Under the pieces are notes generated by a model that was given only the letters and a program-made list of their open reading frames with translations, did not search any database and had not been told where the DNA came from. Shown piece by piece: positions 25,165 to 34,121 of a stretch of 64,000 nt of DNA. Origin of the DNA: Myxococcota bacterium (lineage in GTDB: Bacteria; Myxococcota_A; UBA9160; UBA6930); assembly GCA_028277885.1 (NCBI GenBank), contig JANQFK010000086.1:52014-116013 (forward strand), in the 5' to 3' direction. A program made the position numbers and the translations under genes. How positions within the stretch are numbered: the first letter of the stretch is position 1; the number at the start of each line of letters is the position of its first letter.

Positions 25165-26343
25165 CTACCTCCGCGGCTCCCGCGGCAGCCCGAGGATGCG
25201 CTCGGCCACGATGTTGCGCTGGATCTGGGAGGTGCCCGCCGCGATCGAGGAGTTGAGCGACTTGAGGCCCTCGGCGAGGAAGCGGCCGCTGGGCAGGCCG
25301 CCCACGTCCTCCCGGGAGAGCGCCGCGCGCCCGAGCACGCGCAGGCCGAGCTCGGTCATGCGCTGGTAGAGCTCGCTGTAGTGGAGCTTGATCGCCGAGG
25401 CCTCGAGGCCCGGCATGCCGGTGCGGCTCGCGCGGCACACCGAGAGCTTCACCATGGCCCAGAGCGCGTCGATCTCCGCCGCCATGTGGCCCACGTCCTC
25501 GCGCAGGGCGGGGTCGGCCCAGCGGCCGCGCTGCTTCGCCAGGTCGACCAGCTCGGCGAGGTTTCGCTGGAGCAACACCAGCTCGCCCGCGAAGGCGGTG
25601 CCGCGCTCGAAGCGCAGGGTCACGTTGGTGACGCGCCAGCCGTCGTTCTCCTCGCCCACGCGGTTCTCGACCGGAACGCGCACGGCGTCGAGGAACACCT
25701 CGCTGAACTCGCCCTCGCCGGCGAGGGTGGGGAGCGGGCGGATCTCGATGCCCGGGGCGTCCATGGGCAGGATCAGCCAGGAGATGCCCTTGTGCTTCGG
25801 CGCCTCGGGGTCCGTGCGCACCAGCAGCTCCCCGAAGTCCGCCACCTGGGCGAAGGAGCACCAGATCTTGTGGCCGCTCACCACGTAGTGGTCGCCCTCG
25901 CGCACCGCGGCGGTCTTGAGCGAGGCGAGGTCCGAGCCCGCCGAGGGCTCCGAGAAGCCCTGGCACCAGACCTCCTCGCCGCGCAGGATGCGCGCCAGGT
26001 GGCGCTGCTTCTGCTCCGGCGTGCCCTCGGCGATGAGCGTGGGGCCGCCGTGGAGGGTGCCGACGAAGTTCACGCCCACGTAGGGCGCGCCGGCCCGGGC
26101 GGTCTCCTCGCTGTAGATCAGCTGCTCGTTCGGGGTCGCGTCCCGGCCGCCGTACTCGGCGGGCCAGCTCATGCCGGCGTAGCCGGCGTCGAAGAGCTTG
26201 CGCTGCCAGCCGGTGTCGTAGGCGCGTCGCGCCGGCCAGTCGTGGGCCGGGGGCGGCGGGCCGTGGGCCGGCACCGCCTCGGCGAGCCACGCGCGCAGCT
26301 CCTCGCGGAACCTCGCCTCCGCTTGCGAATCGCGCAGATCCAA
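25165..26343 (-). CDS. acyl-CoA dehydrogenase, full-length subunit
   Basis: A 392-residue dehydrogenase with SWPAEYGG, GFSEPSAGSDLASLKT, KIWCSFAQVADFGELLV and the C-terminal SSIAAGTSQIQRNIVAER. I start it at TTG 26343, giving MDLRDSQAEARFREELRAWL, the usual N-terminus of this subfamily, with AGAAGGA six bases upstream; an ATG at 26394 would add 17 residues and overlap the divergent LLM gene start at 26384. It leads a two-gene transcript with the short dehydrogenase downstream, making another heteromeric pair. The substrate is unknown, but RTDPEAPKHKGISWL is shared with the other enzymes here. Confidence 0.87.
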   Translation of the reverse strand: MDLRDSQAEARFREELRAWLAEAVPAHGPPPPAHDWPARRAYDTGWQRKLFDAGYAGMSWPAEYGGRDATPNEQLIYSEETARAGAPYVGVNFVGTLHGGPTLIAEGTPEQKQRHLARILRGEEVWCQGFSEPSAGSDLASLKTAAVREGDHYVVSGHKIWCSFAQVADFGELLVRTDPEAPKHKGISWLILPMDAPGIEIRPLPTLAGEGEFSEVFLDAVRVPVENRVGEENDGWRVTNVTLRFERGTAFAGELVLLQRNLAELVDLAKQRGRWADPALREDVGHMAAEIDALWAMVKLSVCRASRTGMPGLEASAIKLHYSELYQRMTELGLRVLGRAALSREDVGGLPSGRFLAEGLKSLNSSIAAGTSQIQRNIVAERILGLPREPRR

Positions 26344-26383
26344 GGGGGGTCCTTCTCGCTGGGGCGCCTTATGCTGTAGCCGC

Positions 26384-27301
26384 ATGCGCTTCACGGTTCA
26401 ACTTCCCACCGACAACGTGGGCGCGCCTCACGAGTTCCTGACCGGCGAGGCGATCGGCCAGATGGCCCGCGCCGCCGAGGATGCGGGCTTCGACGCCTGC
26501 TTCGTCACCGACCACCCGATCCCCGCCACGCGCTGGATGCAGGCCGGCGGCCACCACACCCTCGACCCCTTCGTGGCGCTCTCCTTCGCGGCCGCCGCCA
26601 CCCGGCGCATCCGCCTCCAGACCCACGTCCTGGTGGCGCCCTACCGCAACCCGTTCCTCACCGCGAAGGCGGTCGCGACCCTCGACGTGGCCTCGGGCGG
26701 CCGCGTCGTCGTGGGCGTGGCGACGGGCTACCTGAAGGGCGAGTTCGCGGCCCTCGGCGTGCCCTTCGACGAGCGCAACGCGCTCACCGACGACGCGCTG
26801 CGCGCGATGGTGAGCTGCTGGAGCGGCGAGGACTTCGCCTTCGAGGGGCGCGGCTACCACGCGCGGGGCAACGTGGCGCTGCCCCGGCCCGCCCAGGAGC
26901 CCCGCCCGCCGCTCTGGGTGGGGGGCAACAGCAAGGCCGCCATCCGCCGCGCCGTGGAGCTCGGCGACGGCTGGCTGCCCTTCCCGACCCCGGCCCACCT
27001 CGTGCCCCACATGCGCACCGCGAAGATCGAGAGCCTGGACGACCTCGCCGGGCGCCTGGCCTTTGCGCGGGAGCACGCCGCCGCCGTGGGGCGCAGCGAG
27101 CCCCTCGACGTCTGCTTCGTGCCCTTCGGCTTCGAGGTGTTCGCCCACGAGCCGCCGGATCCGGCGCGCTTCGCCGAGCACGTCGCCGAGCTCGAGGGCC
27201 TCGGCGTGACCTGGCTCGCCATCACGGTGCCCTGCGGGACCCGGGCCGAGTTCCTCGACAAGCTGGCGGCCTTCGGCGCGGCCCACCTCGGGAGCTGCTA
27301 G
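26384..27301 (+). CDS. LLM-class flavin/F420-dependent oxidoreductase
   Basis: A 305-residue luciferase-like TIM-barrel protein: MRFTVQLPTDN, then AEDAGFDACFVTDHPIPA, RIRLQTHVLVAPYRNPFLTAKAVATLD, VGVATGYLKGEF and PLWVGGNSKAAIRRAVELGDGWLP are the standard strand/loop motifs of the family. Members use FMN with a reductase or coenzyme F420; sequence alone does not decide. TIGR03619-type F420 proteins share this layout. It starts a plus-strand run (CoA transferase, indolepyruvate oxidoreductase, TetR, P450) and is divergent from the acyl-CoA dehydrogenase pair over 40 bases, so shared regulation is plausible. Confidence 0.87.
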   Translation: MRFTVQLPTDNVGAPHEFLTGEAIGQMARAAEDAGFDACFVTDHPIPATRWMQAGGHHTLDPFVALSFAAAATRRIRLQTHVLVAPYRNPFLTAKAVATLDVASGGRVVVGVATGYLKGEFAALGVPFDERNALTDDALRAMVSCWSGEDFAFEGRGYHARGNVALPRPAQEPRPPLWVGGNSKAAIRRAVELGDGWLPFPTPAHLVPHMRTAKIESLDDLAGRLAFAREHAAAVGRSEPLDVCFVPFGFEVFAHEPPDPARFAEHVAELEGLGVTWLAITVPCGTRAEFLDKLAAFGAAHLGSC

Positions 27302-27347
27302 CGTCCGGCACCTCGCACACCCTTCCGATCCTCGAGAGGAATCCCCC

Positions 27348-28580
27348 GTGCCTTCCAAGCCTCCGCCGCTCGGCGGCCTGCGCGTCATCGAGAGCGCCAT
27401 CCTCGGCCCCGCCGCCATCACCACCCACCTCGCCGACCTCGGCGCCGAGGTCATCAAGGTGGAGTCGCCCGCGGGCGACTACGTGCGCCAGATGACCTGG
27501 CCCATCGTCGAGGGCGTGTCGCTCCTGCACCTGCACGTGAACCGCGGCAAGCAGAGCCTCACCCTCGACCTGAAGAAGCCCGAGGGCGTGGAGATCTACC
27601 TCGACCTGGTGAAGGACGCCGACGTCGTCGTCGAGGGCATGCGGCCGGGCTCCCTGGCCCGACGCGGCCTGGGCTACGACCGGCTGCGCGCCGCGAATCC
27701 GCGCATCGTGTTCTGCAACATCTCGGGCTACGGGGCGACGGGCCCCTACAAGGACCTGCCCTCCCACGGCATCGCGTTCGACACCTGGGCCGGCCTCGTG
27801 AACCCCGAGGTCGACGAGGAGGGCTTCACCACCATCCCCGAGCACGCCTCCATGGGAATGCACTCGGGCCCGCTGTTCGGCGCCCTGGCGGTGCTGGCCG
27901 GCGTGATCCGCGCGCGCGAGACCGGCGAGGGCTGCGAGATGGAGCTCGGCCAGTCCGACGCCGCGGCCTACATGGACTGGTACCGGATCGAGAGCTGGAA
28001 GGCCTACGAGCGCCCGGAGTCCGAGGTGACGGGCAATGCGGCGGACGACTACGTGCGGCGCGCGCCGGGGACCGCCGGCATGAAGGAGGGCGTCCGCTAC
28101 CAGATCTACGAGTCGACGGACGGGCACGTGCTGTTCATGGCCTCGGAGCGCGCGTTCTGGAAGAACTTCTGCGAGGGCGTGGGCCGCCCGGAGCTCTTCG
28201 AGCGCTGGCCCGGCGCGAAGTTCGCCGACCACGCCCGGGGCAACCGCGAGCTCCAGCGCGAGCTGCGCGACATCTTCGCCACGAAGTCCTCCGCCGAGTG
28301 GATCGCCTTCGGGAACGAGCACGACACCCCGATCGCGCCGGTCAACACGCCGAAGACCATCGCCGACGACCCGCAGTTCCAGCACCGCTTCCCCTGGTAC
28401 CCGAAGGAGCGCCACGGCGCCGACATGCTGCCCCTGCCCGTGAAGCTCCGGGACGAGGAGCTGCCCGAGCCCGCCATGGCGCCCACCGTCGGCGAGCACA
28501 ACGACGCGGTGCTGCGCGACGTGCTGGGCTACGACACCGAGCGGATCGCCCGCCTGAAGGAGGCGGGCGCCCTGGGCTGA
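27348..28580 (+). CDS. CaiB/BaiF family CoA transferase
   Basis: A 410-residue class III CoA-transferase-fold protein (LGGLRVIESAILGPAAITTHLADLGAEVIKVE, GKQSLTLDLKKPEG, ADVVVEGMRPG, FCNISGYGATGPY, RARETGEGCEMEL). The region that holds the nucleophilic Asp in formyl-CoA transferase and CaiB, some 22 residues before the TG of the RxxTG motif, reads EHASMGMHSGP with no Asp, so catalysis may differ. GTG start with GAGAGG upstream. It precedes the giant oxidoreductase gene by 12 bases, suggesting that its CoA ester is made from, or consumed by, 2-oxoacid metabolism. Confidence 0.85.
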   Translation: MPSKPPPLGGLRVIESAILGPAAITTHLADLGAEVIKVESPAGDYVRQMTWPIVEGVSLLHLHVNRGKQSLTLDLKKPEGVEIYLDLVKDADVVVEGMRPGSLARRGLGYDRLRAANPRIVFCNISGYGATGPYKDLPSHGIAFDTWAGLVNPEVDEEGFTTIPEHASMGMHSGPLFGALAVLAGVIRARETGEGCEMELGQSDAAAYMDWYRIESWKAYERPESEVTGNAADDYVRRAPGTAGMKEGVRYQIYESTDGHVLFMASERAFWKNFCEGVGRPELFERWPGAKFADHARGNRELQRELRDIFATKSSAEWIAFGNEHDTPIAPVNTPKTIADDPQFQHRFPWYPKERHGADMLPLPVKLRDEELPEPAMAPTVGEHNDAVLRDVLGYDTERIARLKEAGALG

Positions 28581-28592
28581 TACACTTCGCCG

Positions 28593-31500
28593 ATGGCCGC
28601 CCCGGCGCAGCGAACCGGCGGATTCGACGCCGACTACGAGCTCGACGACCGCTACCGGCGCCGCAGCGGGCGCGTCTACCTCACCGGCGTGCAGGCCCTG
28701 GTGCGCCTGCCCATCATGCAGCGCCAGCGCGACGCCGCCGCGGGCCTCGACACCGCGGGCTTCGTCTCGGGCTACCGGGGCTCGCCGCTCGGCACCTACG
28801 ACATGGCGCTCTGGCAGGCCCGGGAGCTCCTCGAGGAGCACCGCGTGCGCTTCGAGCCCGGCGTGAACGAGGACCTCGCCGCCACCGCGGTGTGGGGCTC
28901 CCAGCAGGCGGGCCTCTACGAAGGCGCCCGGCACGACGGCGTGTTCGGGATCTGGTACGGCAAGGGCCCGGGCGTGGACCGCTCCTGCGACGCCCTCAAG
29001 CACGGCAACCATGCCGGTGCGGCCGCGAAGGGCGGCGTGCTGGTGCTGACCGGCGACGACCCCGGCGCGCGCTCCTCCTCCATCGCCCACCAGAGCGAGC
29101 ACGCGCTGGTGCACTGCGGCATCCCGGTGCTGAACCCGGCGAGCGTCCAGGAGTACCTCGACTTCGGGCTGTACGGCTTCGCGCTGTCCCGCTACGCGGG
29201 CTGCTGGGTGGCGATGAAGTGCCTGACCGACACCGTGGACAGCGCGCGCTCGGTAGACGTCGATCCCGAGCGCGTGCGCGTCGCGATCCCCGCCGACTTC
29301 GCCATGCCCGAGGGCGGGCTCTCCATCGGCTGGGCCAACCTGCCCCTCGCCGTCGAGCAGCGTCTGTTCCAGCAGCGCCTCCCCGCCGCCCGTGCCTTCG
29401 TGCGCGCCAACGGCCTGGATCGCGTGGTGTGGAGCCCGCCGCGCCGCCGCCTCGGCATCGTCACCACGGGCAAGGCCTACCTCGACGTGCGCCAGGCCCT
29501 CGAGGACCTCGGCATCGACGACGCCCGCGCCGAGCAGCTCGGCCTCACGCTCTACAAGGTCGCCATGACCTGGCCCCTCGAGCCCGAGGGGGCGCGGCGC
29601 TTCGCCGACGGACTCGACGAGATCCTGGTGGTCGAGGAGAAGCGCCCGCTCGTCGAGGAGCAGCTCGCCCACCTGCTCTACAACGAGCCCCGGCGTCCCC
29701 GCCTGCTCGGCAAGCGGGACGAGAACGGCGCCCCGCTGATCCCCTCGGAAGGCGAGCTCGCCCCCGGCGCCGTCGCCGCCGCGCTGCGCGCGTGGCTCAC
29801 CCGCCTCGAGCCGGAGCTCGCCCGGACCCTGCCGCCCCCGCCGGCGCGGCCCGCCGCGACCGCGACCGGGTCTCTCTCCAGGCTGCCCGCGTTCTGCTCG
29901 GGCTGCCCCCACAACGGCTCGACGGTGGTGCCCGAGGAGAGCGTGGCCCTCGGCGGGATCGGCTGTCACGGCATGGCGGTGTGGCTGCCGGACCGGCGCA
30001 CCCTGGCCGTCACCCAGATGGGCGGCGAGGGCGCCAACTGGATCGGCGCGGCGCCCTTCACCGGGACGCGCCACGTGTTCCAGAACATCGGGGACGGCAC
30101 CTACTTCCACTCGGGCCTGCTCGCCATCCGGGCGGCCGTGACCGCGAACGTGAACATCACCTACAAGGTGCTCGCCAACGGCGCCGTGGCCATGACCGGC
30201 GGCCAGCCCATCGAGGGCGAGTCCCTCCAGGGCGAGGTGACGGTCCCCGAGATCGCGCGCCAGCTCGCCGCCGAGGGCGTGAAGCGCATCGCGGTGCTCA
30301 GCAACGAGCCGGACAAGTACCCGCACAACGCCGGCTTCCCGGCGGGCGTGAGCTTCCACGACCGCGACGAGATCGACGCGGTGCAGCGCGAGCTGCGCGA
30401 CGTGCCCGGCGTGACGGCGCTCGTCTACGACCAGACCTGCGCCGCCGAGGCCCGGCGCCTGCGCAAGCGCGGAGCCTTCCCGGACCCGGACCGGCGCATC
30501 GTCATCAACGAGCTGGTGTGCGAGGGCTGCGGCGACTGCTCGGTGCAGTCGAACTGCATCTCCATCGAGCCCGTGGAGACCGAGTACGGCCGCAAGCGGC
30601 GCATCAACCAGTCCTCGTGCAACAAGGACTACTCCTGCGTGAAGGGCTACTGCCCGAGCTTCGTGAGCGTGACCGGCGGGCGGCTGCGCAAGACGGGCAG
30701 CGAGGCCGCGGACACCGGCGGCGACGCGCCCTTCGCGGGCCTCCCGGACGCCCCGGTGGCCGACCTCGAGCGACCCTTCAACGTGCTCGTCGCCGGCATC
30801 GGCGGCAGCGGCGTGGTGACCGTGGGCGCGCTCCTCGGCATGGCGGCGCACCTGGAGGGAAAGGGCTGCTCGGTGCTCGACGTGACGGGCCTCGCCCAGA
30901 AGAACGGGCCGGTCACCAGCCACGTCCGCGTCGCCCGGGAGCCCGAGGCCATCCACGCCACCCGCATCGCGGCCGGCGGCGCCGACCTGCTGCTCGGCGC
31001 GGACATCGTGGTGGCGGCCTCGCCCCAGGTGCTCCCCGCCCTCTCCCCGGAGCGCACCAGCGCCGTGATCGACACGCGGGTGGCCCCGACCTTCGAGTTC
31101 GCGCTGAACCCCGACCTCGACCTCTCGTCGGAGGGCATGGAGGAGGCGCTGCGCGGCGCGGTGCGGGAGAAGGACGCCCACCTGCTGGCGGCGAGCCGCA
31201 TCGCCACGGCGCTGCTCGGTGACGCCATCGCGACGAACCTGTTCCTGGTGGGCTACGCGCTCCAGAAGGGTCGGCTGCCCGTGGGCCTGCCGGCCCTCGA
31301 GCGCGCCATCGAGCTGAACGGTCGCGCCGTCGAGCTCAACAAGCGGGCGCTGGCCTGGGGGCGGCTCGCCGCCCACGACCTCGCGGCGGTGGAGCGTGCC
31401 GCGCGGCCCGCACTGCGCGACGCGGTGGAGACGGCGCCCCGGACCCTCGAGGAGCTGGTGGAGCGACGCGCCGAGTTCCTGACCGCCTACCAGAGCCGGC

Positions 31501-32087
31501 GCTGGGCGCGCCGCTACCGCGCGCTGGTCGAGCGGGTCGCGGACCGCGAGCGCGCGCTGGGCGGCGCCACGCCGCTCGCCGAGGCCGTGGCGCGCTACGC
31601 CTTCAAGCTGATGGCCTACAAGGACGAGTACGAGGTGGCGCGGCTCTACACCGACGGCAGCTTCCGCCGCCAGCTCGAGGCCGAGTTCGAGGGCGACTAC
31701 CGGCTCCGGCTCCACCTCTCGCCGCAGCTCTTCTTCCGCCGCGACCCCGAGACCGGGCGCGTGCCCAAGGTCGAGGTGGGCGCCTGGGCGCTGCGCGCCT
31801 TCGCGGTGCTCGCGAAGCTGCGCTTCCTGCGCGGCACGCCGCTCGACCCCTTCGGGCGCACGCAGCACCGCCGGCTCGAGCGCGCGCTGATCACCGAGTA
31901 CGAGGCGACCGTCGACACGCTTCTCGACGGCCTCGCACCGGGCAACTACGACACCGCGGTCGCGATCGCCAGCCTGCCCGAGCAGATCCGCGGCTTCGAC
32001 GTCGTGAAGGAGCGCCACCTCGAGGAGGTGCGCCAGAAGCAGGCGGAGCTGATGGCCGCCTTCGCGCTCCAGTCCGCCACGGACTGA
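28593..32087 (+). CDS. indolepyruvate ferredoxin oxidoreductase family protein (single-chain)
   Basis: A 1164-residue fused 2-oxoacid oxidoreductase. The N-terminal domain has GFVSGYRGSPLGTYD; the thiamine-pyrophosphate domain around residues 440-560 has FCSGCPHNGS, GIGCHGM and NIGDGTYFHSG; an iron-sulfur segment at about 641-690 has CEGCGDCSVQSNC and CVKGYCPSF; the gamma domain starts near 730 (VAGIGGSGVVTVG). The family oxidatively decarboxylates arylpyruvates or other 2-oxoacids to acyl-CoA with ferredoxin as acceptor. The long single-chain form is known from aerobic bacteria and is usually considered oxygen-tolerant or at least present in aerobes. Its gene partner, the CoA transferase, suggests acyl-CoA product handling. 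Confidence 0.93.
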   Translation: MAAPAQRTGGFDADYELDDRYRRRSGRVYLTGVQALVRLPIMQRQRDAAAGLDTAGFVSGYRGSPLGTYDMALWQARELLEEHRVRFEPGVNEDLAATAVWGSQQAGLYEGARHDGVFGIWYGKGPGVDRSCDALKHGNHAGAAAKGGVLVLTGDDPGARSSSIAHQSEHALVHCGIPVLNPASVQEYLDFGLYGFALSRYAGCWVAMKCLTDTVDSARSVDVDPERVRVAIPADFAMPEGGLSIGWANLPLAVEQRLFQQRLPAARAFVRANGLDRVVWSPPRRRLGIVTTGKAYLDVRQALEDLGIDDARAEQLGLTLYKVAMTWPLEPEGARRFADGLDEILVVEEKRPLVEEQLAHLLYNEPRRPRLLGKRDENGAPLIPSEGELAPGAVAAALRAWLTRLEPELARTLPPPPARPAATATGSLSRLPAFCSGCPHNGSTVVPEESVALGGIGCHGMAVWLPDRRTLAVTQMGGEGANWIGAAPFTGTRHVFQNIGDGTYFHSGLLAIRAAVTANVNITYKVLANGAVAMTGGQPIEGESLQGEVTVPEIARQLAAEGVKRIAVLSNEPDKYPHNAGFPAGVSFHDRDEIDAVQRELRDVPGVTALVYDQTCAAEARRLRKRGAFPDPDRRIVINELVCEGCGDCSVQSNCISIEPVETEYGRKRRINQSSCNKDYSCVKGYCPSFVSVTGGRLRKTGSEAADTGGDAPFAGLPDAPVADLERPFNVLVAGIGGSGVVTVGALLGMAAHLEGKGCSVLDVTGLAQKNGPVTSHVRVAREPEAIHATRIAAGGADLLLGADIVVAASPQVLPALSPERTSAVIDTRVAPTFEFALNPDLDLSSEGMEEALRGAVREKDAHLLAASRIATALLGDAIATNLFLVGYALQKGRLPVGLPALERAIELNGRAVELNKRALAWGRLAAHDLAAVERAARPALRDAVETAPRTLEELVERRAEFLTAYQSRRWARRYRALVERVADRERALGGATPLAEAVARYAFKLMAYKDEYEVARLYTDGSFRRQLEAEFEGDYRLRLHLSPQLFFRRDPETGRVPKVEVGAWALRAFAVLAKLRFLRGTPLDPFGRTQHRRLERALITEYEATVDTLLDGLAPGNYDTAVAIASLPEQIRGFDVVKERHLEEVRQKQAELMAAFALQSATD

Positions 32088-32150
32088 TCCGCCGCCGGGC
32101 GCGGCTCCAAGTCCCCGCCAGAGCAGGGGTTCCTCGGCCCGGCTCCAGCC

Positions 32151-32193
32151 TTGACCGGGCCTCGCCGATGCAGAAAACTAACGATCGATCGTT
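32151..32193 (+). promoter_or_regulatory. promoter and 14-bp palindromic operator of the TetR gene
   Basis: TTGACC at 32151-32156 could be a -35 box; 17 bases later only a weak AAAACT is seen. The perfect palindrome AACGATC GATCGTT occupies 32180-32193, where transcription would start. The arrangement is that of an autoregulated TetR gene. It also argues that translation begins at the ATG at 32213 and not at 32168, since the operator would otherwise be inside the coding region. Confidence 0.55.
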
Positions 32194-32212
32194 TGCTTCG
32201 AGCCGAGGCCCC

Positions 32213-32860
32213 ATGCCCGCCGCCGCGACCCCCGCCCCCGCCGAGGACCGCCCCCGCACCAAGGGCGAGCAGACCGCCGAGCGCATCCTCGACGTCGCCG
32301 AGGAGCGCTTCGCCGAGTGCGGCTACGCGGGCACCACCCTGCGCGACGTCGCGGCGCGGGTGGGGCTGCGCATCCCGAGCCTCTACAACCACTTCCCCGG
32401 CAAGGAGGCGCTCTACGTCGCGGTGCTCGAGCGCGGCCTCGGGCCGGTGCTGGCCGTGCTCTCCGAGTACCTCGACGCCGACGCCGAGGCCTACCGCGAC
32501 TCGGGCCGCGTCGTGGAGCGCGTCATCGAGCTGCTCGCGCGGCGGCCCAACCTCGCGCGGCTGATCCAGTACGAGACCCTCTCGGGCGGCGGCCGCATCA
32601 GCCCGGCCCTGCGCGACTGGATGGCGCGCGCCTTCGCCCGGGCCCACGAGGCCGTGGAAGCCACGCCCGCCGCGCGGCGCTGGGGCCGCGAGCGCGCCCC
32701 CTTCCTCGTGCTCGCCATGTACCACATGGTGCTCGGCTACTTCGCCATGGCGCCGCTGTATCGCGAGCTCGCAGGCGAGGACCTGCTCGCCGACGAGATG
32801 CTGGAGCGCCAGAAGCGCTTCGTCACCGACGTGGTGGACACGCTGTTCGCGGAGGCCTGA
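32213..32860 (+). CDS. TetR/AcrR family transcriptional regulator
   Basis: A 215-residue repressor. The helix-turn-helix is clear in the N-terminal part: ERILDVAEERFAECGYAGTTLRDVAARVGLRIPSLYNHF has the signature TTLRDVAARVG...LYNHFPGKEAL. The C-terminal ligand domain (RPNLARLIQYETLSGGG, MYHMVLGYFAMAPLY) is of unknown specificity, but the setting between acyl-CoA genes and a P450 suggests an acyl-CoA or lipid ligand. It is the only regulator in the window, with a perfect palindrome just upstream. An upstream in-frame ATG at 32168 would add 15 residues and place the operator in the coding region. Confidence 0.9.
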   Translation: MPAAATPAPAEDRPRTKGEQTAERILDVAEERFAECGYAGTTLRDVAARVGLRIPSLYNHFPGKEALYVAVLERGLGPVLAVLSEYLDADAEAYRDSGRVVERVIELLARRPNLARLIQYETLSGGGRISPALRDWMARAFARAHEAVEATPAARRWGRERAPFLVLAMYHMVLGYFAMAPLYRELAGEDLLADEMLERQKRFVTDVVDTLFAEA

Positions 32861-32882
32861 GGGCCGGCCGCAGGAGACGACG

Positions 32883-34121
32883 ATGGACCTGGACATCCGC
32901 TTCACGGACTCCGAGAGCTGGGACGCCAGCATGCCCGAGCGCCTGCGCTGGCTGCGGGAGAACGATCCCGTGCACTGGTCCGGGCACGACGACATCTGGG
33001 TCGTCACCAAGTACGCCGACGTGTCCGCCATCTCGAAGAACCAGAAGCTCTTCAGCTCGGCCGAGGGCGTGCGCCCGGACAAACGCATCAAGATCGGGCT
33101 CATCGACGAGGGCGAGCCGCGCCACGGCAACCTCCGCAGACTGATCAACCGCGGCTTCACGCCCCGCATGGTCGCGAAGCTCGAGGAGATCTTCCTGCGC
33201 ATCACCACCGAGGCCATCGACGCGGTGGCCGAGCGCGGCGAGTGCGACTTCGTGGACGACATCGCGGTGCCGCTCCCGCTCCTGCTGATCGCCGAGATGA
33301 TCGGGATCCGGCGCGAGGACCACGACCGCTTCCACCAGTGGTCGGACCGCATGATCGCCGCCGACGGCAACGCCGACGATCCCGTCGTCACCGCCGCCGC
33401 GGGCCAGGCCTTCTTCGAGTACTCCACCTACGTGACCGAGATCATCGAGGACCGGCGCAAGAACCCCCGGGACGACCTCGTCAGCATCCTCACCGGCGCC
33501 AAGGACGAGGGCATGCTGGTGCAGTTCGACAAGGAGATGATGCCGGGCATGGAAACCGGCGAGGAGTACGAGAGCCTCGCCAACGACGAGCTCATCATGA
33601 TGCTCGTGATCCTGCTGGTGGCGGGCAACGAGACCACCCGCAACGGCATCTCCGGCGGCATGCAGCTCCTGATCGAGAACCCGGCCGAGCGCCAGAAGCT
33701 GATCGACGACCCGGGCCTGATCCCCTCGGCGGTCGAGGAGATGGTGCGCATGGTGTCGCCGGTGAACTCCTTCTCCCGCACCGTCACCCGGGACACGGAG
33801 CTGCGCGGCAAGCGGCTGCGCGAGGGCCAGCGGGTGCTGATGATCTACCCCTCGGCGAACCGCGACGCCGACGTCTTCGACGAGCCCGACACCTTCCGGG
33901 TGGAGCGCAACCCCCAGCACCTGGGCTTCGGCATCGGGACGCACTTCTGCCTGGGCGCCAACCTCGCCCGCATGGAGATGCGGGTGGCGTTCCGCGAGCT
34001 GCTGCGGCGGCTGCCCGACATGGAGTACGCGGCCGGCGGGCCCGTCCTCAAGCCCTCGGCCCTGGTGCGCACCTGCCTCCACATGCAGGTGCGCTTCACG
34101 CCGGAGCGGCGGGCCGCCTAG
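32883..34121 (+). CDS. cytochrome P450
   Basis: A 412-residue soluble bacterial P450. The I-helix oxygen-activation motif is AGNETTRN (about residues 245-252), the K-helix is EEMVRM with the downstream R in the meander, and the heme ligand Cys lies in FGIGTHFCLGANLAR (about residue 355). The DxxEPRHGNLRRLINRGFTPRM segment is the family's C-helix region. It shares the CYP124/125/142-like look of the second P450 at 49178-50431, but less clearly, so I leave the substrate open; monooxygenation of a lipid is likely. Twenty-two bases after TetR. Its TAG and the stop of the convergent peptidase gene overlap in one CTAG. Confidence 0.9.
   Translation: MDLDIRFTDSESWDASMPERLRWLRENDPVHWSGHDDIWVVTKYADVSAISKNQKLFSSAEGVRPDKRIKIGLIDEGEPRHGNLRRLINRGFTPRMVAKLEEIFLRITTEAIDAVAERGECDFVDDIAVPLPLLLIAEMIGIRREDHDRFHQWSDRMIAADGNADDPVVTAAAGQAFFEYSTYVTEIIEDRRKNPRDDLVSILTGAKDEGMLVQFDKEMMPGMETGEEYESLANDELIMMLVILLVAGNETTRNGISGGMQLLIENPAERQKLIDDPGLIPSAVEEMVRMVSPVNSFSRTVTRDTELRGKRLREGQRVLMIYPSANRDADVFDEPDTFRVERNPQHLGFGIGTHFCLGANLARMEMRVAFRELLRRLPDMEYAAGGPVLKPSALVRTCLHMQVRFTPERRAA

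Noticed and set aside
27222..32018. A 1598-codon minus-strand open frame opposite the CoA transferase and oxidoreductase genes
   Set aside because: Its translation is His/Arg/Ala-rich without domains, and it is antisense to clear genes; high GC makes such long shadow frames common.
32168..32212. TetR start at the first ATG (32168)
   Set aside because: It would place the perfect palindrome inside the coding region; the extra 15 residues look non-conserved.
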